A DNA stretch of 10,979 nt from positions 1 to 10,979 of the forward strand of contig JBNJEM010000218.1 in assembly GCA_051745935.1 (NCBI GenBank), written 5' to 3'. The notes below the pieces were generated by a model, which made no database searches, was not told the origin of the DNA, and saw only the letters and a list, made by a program, of their open reading frames with translations. Positions within the stretch are counted from its first letter, which is position 1. Every line of letters begins with the position of its first letter. The stretch is from JBNJEM01 sp051745935. GTDB taxonomy: Bacteria; Planctomycetota; Planctomycetia; Pirellulales; Pirellulaceae. A program made the translations under genes and the position numbers. Shown in pieces: positions 6,520-10,979 of the stretch.

Positions 6520-8601
6520 TTAGTGGCGTTCGATCTTGTAGCGACGGATTTTGCGATCGAGCGTGGACCGTTCGATGCCGAGGATACCGGCGGCGCGGCT
6601 CTTGTTCCAGTCGGTTGATTTGAGCGTGGCCAGAATGTGACGCTTTTCCATGTCGGCCAACGAGACGGGCTCGTAGCCCGAGCGGCCGAACAGCGACTCC
6701 CCCGATTCGCCCTGGGTGGAGAGGGTGGAAAGGGCCAGGTCGTCGGCGTCGATCCGATCGCCTTGCGCCAGCACCACGGCTCGCTCCACGACATTTTTCA
6801 GTTCGCGGACGTTGCCCGGCCAGCGATACTCGCGCATCCGTTCGAAGGCAGCCGGCGTGAATCCTTCCAGCCGCCGGCCCGTTTCGGTATTGAAACGTTC
6901 CAAAAAATGGACCGCCAGCTCGACCACATCTTCCGGGCGTTTGCGCAGTGGCGGGATGTAAATCTCGATGACCCGGAGCCGAAAGTACAAATCGCGGCGA
7001 AACTTGCCTTCGGCCACTGCTTTTTCAAGATCTCGGTTCGTGGCGGCCACCACGCGGACATTAACATTCACGGATTGATTCCCTCCCACGCGTTCGAATG
7101 CGTGTCCTTCGAGCACGCGGAGGAACTTGGCCTGGGTGGATGAACTCATTTCCCCGATCTCATCCAACATGAGCGTACCGGAATGAGCGGCCTCGAACTT
7201 CCCGATCTTCCGATCCGTGGCGCCGGTAAACGCGCCCCGTTCGTGTCCAAACAACTCACTTTCGAGCAACGACTCGGTCAGCGCGGCGCAATTGAGACAC
7301 ACGAACGGTCCCTTTTTGCGGGGCGACGCGTAATGGACCGCCCGGGCCACCAGCTCCTTGCCCACCCCCGATTCGCCCCGTATCAAAACGGTGGAACGGC
7401 TGGACGCCGCGCGAGCAATTTCTTGTTGCACATTGGCCATGAGCGAACTGCTGCCAATGATCTCACTTTCCGCGCCCAGCTGAATGCGCAGCTGCAGGAT
7501 CTCGCTTCGCGTTCGCGAGAGATTTTCCGCAAGCTCGCGTTGCCGCTGCAAATTCTTGATCGCCAGGGCCACGTTGTCGGCCACCGCCAGGGTGAACTCC
7601 AAGTCGTCCGGATCCGGCTGCCGATCATCCACGGTGGAATAAAGATGGATCAGGCCGATCGTTCGTTTCGTTTCTTCGCGGATCGGGGCGCAAATCACGC
7701 TGGTGGAGTGGATTTCCCCCTTGCTGTCGCGAGCCCCCAGCACGTTGTCGTCGAGCACGTTCCGGGCCAGAACCGCTTCCCCTTCCCGCAACACCGTACT
7801 GGCTAGAAACTCCGAGACGCGATGGTAACGAGATTCGATATCCGTGCGGGACGCCACCACCTCCAGATCCTCGACTCGCACTTGCCGAGTCTTATCGCGG
7901 GGCGTGACCAGAACAGCGCCCGCATCCACTTTGGTGCCTTCGAACAAACCATCCAACGCCCGGTGGGCCACGGTCGACACGTCACTCTGCTGGGCCAACT
8001 CAAACGCCAGCCGGCACAGCATGGCCGCCGCGTCTCCAACCCGCGGCGCCGGGGGCGCGCCCGCCGGCCCCGGCTTGAGATAGCGTGTTTGACCGCGCCG
8101 ATGGGTGATCGTGGTCGGTACCCCCGCCTCCTCGACGGCTGCTTCCTCGACGCCGCCAATCCCATTCATGTCCGGGACCACATCCTCACTGGTCAGCGCC
8201 ACGCCCCGGGGCCGAGGTGGTTGTTCCGCCCGTTCCGCCACCCCCCCGGACCGGCCGGCCTTCGATTCAGGAAATGCCTCGGACAGATCATGCACGAATA
8301 CCAGCTGGCATTGAGCAATGCGGATGACGTCCCCCGGGCTCAGCGGATAGTCCCCCTCAATCCGTTCCTCCCCCACCACCGTCCCGTTACGGCTCCCCAA
8401 GTCCCGCAATGTCCAACGGCCCTCGGTCAAAAAGACTTCCGCGTGACTGCGACTGCACCGCTCGTCCTTCACCACGATCTGATTGGTGGCCGCCCGCCCG
8501 ATCGTCACGGTTCGACCGGGAACCAAGCGAAAGACATCGGTCCACTTCGTCCCTTCGCGGATGACCAAATAAGCCAATTGTGGCTCTCGGCCGTTGCTCA
8601 T
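6520..8601 (-). CDS. Sigma54-dependent transcriptional activator, FHA-GAF-AAA+-Fis
   Basis: The 693-residue product activates RNA polymerase carrying sigma54 (RpoN). Domains: N-terminal FHA (about 10-105) with GR 35-36, SRSH 50-53 and SRNGT at 70-74, which would bind a phosphothreonine partner; a low-complexity linker; a GAF sensor (about 190-350); then the AAA+ core. The core has Walker A GESGVGKE at 409-416, the sigma54-contacting loop GAFTGA at 456-461, Walker B LMLDE ending at 481, the arginine region FRRDLYFR near 534-541, and WPGNVREL near 594-601. A C-terminal Fis-type helix-turn-helix lies around 665-690. No receiver domain is present, so input probably comes through FHA and GAF. I chose the ATG at 8601 (AGGAAG, 11-nt spacer) because FHA starts directly after it; an in-frame TTG at 8763 would add 54 residues outside the fold. 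It is divergent from the DUF1598 gene. Confidence 0.94.
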   Translation of the reverse strand: MSNGREPQLAYLVIREGTKWTDVFRLVPGRTVTIGRAATNQIVVKDERCSRSHAEVFLTEGRWTLRDLGSRNGTVVGEERIEGDYPLSPGDVIRIAQCQLVFVHDLSEAFPESKAGRSGGVAERAEQPPRPRGVALTSEDVVPDMNGIGGVEEAAVEEAGVPTTITHRRGQTRYLKPGPAGAPPAPRVGDAAAMLCRLAFELAQQSDVSTVAHRALDGLFEGTKVDAGAVLVTPRDKTRQVRVEDLEVVASRTDIESRYHRVSEFLASTVLREGEAVLARNVLDDNVLGARDSKGEIHSTSVICAPIREETKRTIGLIHLYSTVDDRQPDPDDLEFTLAVADNVALAIKNLQRQRELAENLSRTRSEILQLRIQLGAESEIIGSSSLMANVQQEIARAASSRSTVLIRGESGVGKELVARAVHYASPRKKGPFVCLNCAALTESLLESELFGHERGAFTGATDRKIGKFEAAHSGTLMLDEIGEMSSSTQAKFLRVLEGHAFERVGGNQSVNVNVRVVAATNRDLEKAVAEGKFRRDLYFRLRVIEIYIPPLRKRPEDVVELAVHFLERFNTETGRRLEGFTPAAFERMREYRWPGNVRELKNVVERAVVLAQGDRIDADDLALSTLSTQGESGESLFGRSGYEPVSLADMEKRHILATLKSTDWNKSRAAGILGIERSTLDRKIRRYKIERH

Positions 8602-9000
8602 GAATGGGGCCACTTCCTGAAAAAACAAGGGTATCCACTGGGCCAGCTGAAAACGCACCACCACGAACCGCCATCGCCAACCGTGCCCCTTCCACAATAT
8701 CCACTCCTGTCGCAACTGTTCAAGACGAAAGCTCACTCTTTGCTTGAAATTACGTTCCGTCAAGGTTATGGTAAAGGAATCAAGGGTCTGCTGGGTTCAC
8801 CTCTGGCGCGGAAAACGTGTGCGCCGTTGGCGGGTCAGCCGCGCCAGGCCGCCCCCCCTTCCTGGGGTCGACAGGACGGTCTTGGGCGGATCCAGGGGAT
8901 TTGAATTGAATTGTACGTGACACGATCACAAACGACACGACCTCGAGCAAGCATTTCCGGCAAAGACGGCCCTCGCGGCGCGCCCGCGCTGGGAGGTCCT

Positions 9001-9068
9001 ACTCCCGTTTGCCCGACAGTCCCGTTTGCCCGAGAGTCCCGTTTGCCCGAGAGTCCCGTTTGCCCGAG
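9001..9068. repeat. 17-bp tandem repeat, 4 copies
   Basis: Three identical copies of AGTCCCGTTTGCCCGAG (9018-9034, 9035-9051, 9052-9068) are preceded by a copy differing at two positions (9001-9017). The array ends 111 bp upstream of the DUF1598 start codon, in a divergent intergenic region. A 17-bp period is about 1.6 helical turns, so copies would not face the same side of the helix. It could be an iteron-like binding array or a neutral minisatellite. Confidence 0.9.
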
Positions 9069-9107
9069 AGTGGTATGAGACCCCCGACACGTTGCTCTTG
9101 GCCGCTT

Positions 9108-9119
9108 GCTGTTAACAGC
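9108..9119. promoter_or_regulatory. 12-bp perfect palindrome upstream of the DUF1598 gene
   Basis: GCTGTTAACAGC reads identically on both strands and lies 60 bp upstream of the ATG at 9180, a plausible operator position for a dimeric regulator. An alternative fold pairs CCGCT (9102-9106) with AGCGG (9117-9121). Only the symmetry supports a regulatory role. Confidence 0.3.
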
Positions 9120-9165
9120 GGGCCGGAGCGGAAGGGGGAAACCCCGCGTTGCAGCCAATATTTTC

Positions 9166-9172
9166 AGAGGAG
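9166..9172 (+). promoter_or_regulatory. Ribosome binding site of the DUF1598 gene
   Basis: AGAGGAG lies 7 nt before the ATG at 9180. It decides the start over the upstream TTG at 9009 and places the signal peptide at the true N-terminus. Confidence 0.8.
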
Positions 9173-9179
9173 TTTTCGG

Positions 9180-10562
9180 ATGTCGAGTCGCGCGTTCGTG
9201 GGAGCCTTGAATCGTACGCTAACCGTCCTGGCGGCGTTCGCCGTTTGCGCCGCTGTCCCGGCTACCGTGGTCGGTGGAAATTACCGTCTTGGATCGGTCG
9301 GAGGCGTGGTCATTCGCAATGATGGCGTGGTCCGGAACGCGACAATCGACCAGCAGGCGGCACTGGCCAAGATGCGCCGCGAGGATTATAAGGAACCGGG
9401 CGACGAGATGGAACGGGCGGTCGAGTTGCGGAAAATCTCGCTCACGGCGCTGGAGTCCGCTTGCCGTGACGCGTTAACGGCCAACAATGGCGAATTACCG
9501 GACGAAATCAAATATCTGGGGGGGCTGCAGCGGGTCCAGTACGTATTCGTCTATCCGGAGCAGAACGATATCGTCCTGGCGGGCCCCGCCGAGGCTTGGA
9601 CGATCGACGAGGCGGGGAATGTGGTGGGAGAAACGACCGGCCGCCCCGTGCTCCAGCTCGATGACCTGCTGGTCGCGCTTCGCACCGTCGGCAACGCAAG
9701 GCGGGGCGCGTTGAGCTGCTCGATCAACCCCACCGCTCAAGGGATGCAACAGCTCAATAAGCTGCTCAACCGACAACGCCGAAGCGGGGTTACCTCCCAA
9801 AATCGCTCCCGGCTGGAACGGGCCATGAAACAGGCGTTTGGCCCCCAACAGGTCTCGCTGCAGGGCGTGCCCGTCCACAGCCATTTCGCGCGCGTGCTCG
9901 TGGCCGCCGATTATCGGATGAAACGATTGGCGATGAACCTTGACGACGCCCCCCTCCGGGATTTCCCCAGCTACGTGGAATTGGTCAAAAAGGATCCCTC
10001 GGAAGCCCGCACCACCAACCCCCGGTGGTGGATGGCCTGCAATTACGAGCCGCTGTCCCGAAGCGAGGATGGACTCGCGTGGGAACTCCGCGGCCAGGGC
10101 GTCAAATGCCTCACCGAAAATGACATCATCGCCGCGGACGGTTCCGCGGAAGCGGCGGGAACAACCAGCCCGATCGCGCAGGAATGGGCCGATTCGATGA
10201 CCGAGAAGTTCGAGCAACTGGCGGCGCGGGAACCAGTTTTCGCTCAACTGAGAAACGTGATGGATTGGTGTGTCGTGGCCGCCATGATCGACGAGCACGA
10301 ACTGACCGCGCAAGCGGGCTGCCACTTGCCCGTCCTAACCGGCAACCAGGGCGACCTGGAACCCGAATACTGGTTTGCCCCCAAAACCGTGCCCCCCGAG
10401 TGCAGCTTCTTGAAAACCCGTTCGGGCTGGATTGTAACGACCTCCGGGGGCGTTCAAATCGAATCGTTTCGCGTGGCCAGCCAGGTGGAAACGAACAACA
10501 CCGTGGGCCAAGTCCGAACCCGCGCCGGAACCCCCGATGGGCAAACTTGGTGGTGGAATTAG
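9180..10562 (+). CDS. Exported DUF1598-family protein
   Basis: The 460-residue protein belongs to DUF1598, which I recognise from planctomycete genomes and whose function is unknown. Recognisable segments are GGVVIRNDGVVRNA (41-54), RKISLTALE (84-92), the core LQRVQYVFVYP (116-126) with DIVLAGPAEAW (130-140), GRPVLQLDDLLVALR (154-168) and PRWWMACNYEPLSR (281-294). Residues 1-28 form a signal peptide: Arg near the start, hydrophobic LTVLAAFAVCAAV, then a likely cleavage after AVPA-28. It is therefore probably periplasmic or extracellular. The ATG at 9180 has Shine-Dalgarno AGAGGAG with a 7-nt spacer; an in-frame TTG at 9009 would translate through the 17-bp repeats and is rejected. The C-terminus ends in a tryptophan run (WWW then N). 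A heptamer array follows 93 nt after the stop. Confidence 0.92.
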   Translation: MSSRAFVGALNRTLTVLAAFAVCAAVPATVVGGNYRLGSVGGVVIRNDGVVRNATIDQQAALAKMRREDYKEPGDEMERAVELRKISLTALESACRDALTANNGELPDEIKYLGGLQRVQYVFVYPEQNDIVLAGPAEAWTIDEAGNVVGETTGRPVLQLDDLLVALRTVGNARRGALSCSINPTAQGMQQLNKLLNRQRRSGVTSQNRSRLERAMKQAFGPQQVSLQGVPVHSHFARVLVAADYRMKRLAMNLDDAPLRDFPSYVELVKKDPSEARTTNPRWWMACNYEPLSRSEDGLAWELRGQGVKCLTENDIIAADGSAEAAGTTSPIAQEWADSMTEKFEQLAAREPVFAQLRNVMDWCVVAAMIDEHELTAQAGCHLPVLTGNQGDLEPEYWFAPKTVPPECSFLKTRSGWIVTTSGGVQIESFRVASQVETNNTVGQVRTRAGTPDGQTWWWN

Positions 10563-10655
10563 GGCGTGGCCAGGCCTGGACCCGCGGCCTGTTTGCAACC
10601 GGGAAACCACCGAATCGGGTGGCACGCTCTGGAATTCGCTGTCGGCTCACAGAGT

Positions 10656-10949
<294 letters not shown>

Positions 10950-10979
10950 GAAGCACCACGCACGCGATTCACGTGGGCA

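Larger units (their letters stand above)
8602..9179. other. Divergent intergenic region between activator and DUF1598 gene
   Basis: This 578-bp region should hold promoters for both divergent genes. It contains a 17-bp tandem array (9001-9068), a 12-bp palindrome (9108-9119) and the DUF1598 ribosome binding site. I searched for the sigma54 -24/-12 pattern (TGGCAC-N5-TTGC) on both strands and found no acceptable match. No coding frame is supported beyond in-frame extensions of the two flanking genes. Confidence 0.55.

Noticed and set aside
8307..8322. TGGCATTGAGCAATGC, sigma54-like
   Set aside because: The GC of the -12 element is off by one position and the site lies inside the activator coding region.
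8602..8763. 54-residue N-terminal extension of the sigma54 activator from a TTG
   Set aside because: The FHA domain begins right after the ATG at 8601, which has an AGGAAG site; the extension has no domain. It cannot be fully excluded.
9009..9179. N-terminal extension of the DUF1598 protein from a TTG
   Set aside because: It would translate through the 17-bp tandem repeats and bury the signal peptide; the ATG at 9180 has a good Shine-Dalgarno.

Overview
The window looks like a GC-rich planctomycete chromosome segment (Planctomycetota, Pirellulales/Gemmatales-like). This is an inference from three things: a secreted DUF1598 protein, a family I know only from planctomycetes; a soluble Hanks-type kinase with an HGD/DIG active site; and an FHA-GAF-sigma54 activator of the type common in these genomes. 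I count six convincing protein genes covering about 65% of the window. The rest is long, repeat-bearing intergenic DNA, which also fits large planctomycete genomes.

Layout: (1) 125-1300, minus, serine/threonine protein kinase, with a short 8-bp tandem repeat just upstream. (2) 1301-2056, no supportable gene. (3) 2057-3034, minus, D-2-hydroxyacid dehydrogenase. (4) 3035-3465, a gap holding a roughly 200-bp insertion-like structure: imperfect terminal inverted repeats flanked by a 14-bp direct repeat. (5) 3466-4482, minus, Gfo/Idh/MocA-type oxidoreductase with eroded catalytic motifs. (6) 4483-5685, about 1.2 kb without a convincing large gene, containing a nested stem-loop and a 33-codon ORF with a strong Shine-Dalgarno. 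(7) 5686-6153, plus, thioredoxin-like protein with WCPGC, followed by an intrinsic terminator. (8) 6231-6484, a MITE/REP-like palindromic element between the converging 3' ends of the thioredoxin and regulator genes. (9) 6520-8601, minus, FHA-GAF-AAA+-Fis sigma54 activator. (10) 8602-9179, divergent intergenic region with a 4 x 17-bp tandem array and a 12-bp palindrome. (11) 9180-10562, plus, exported DUF1598 protein. (12) 10656-10949, a 42-copy heptanucleotide tandem array.

The genes do not form one obvious pathway. The two dehydrogenase-like genes share a strand and may be functionally linked, but 431 bp separates them. The kinase and the FHA-bearing activator are both signalling proteins; since FHA domains bind phosphothreonine, a connection is conceivable but untested. 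I found no CRISPR array, tRNA, rRNA, transposase or recognisable defence system. The most unusual content is the repeat DNA, especially the heptamer array, whose unit is self-complementary at six of seven positions.
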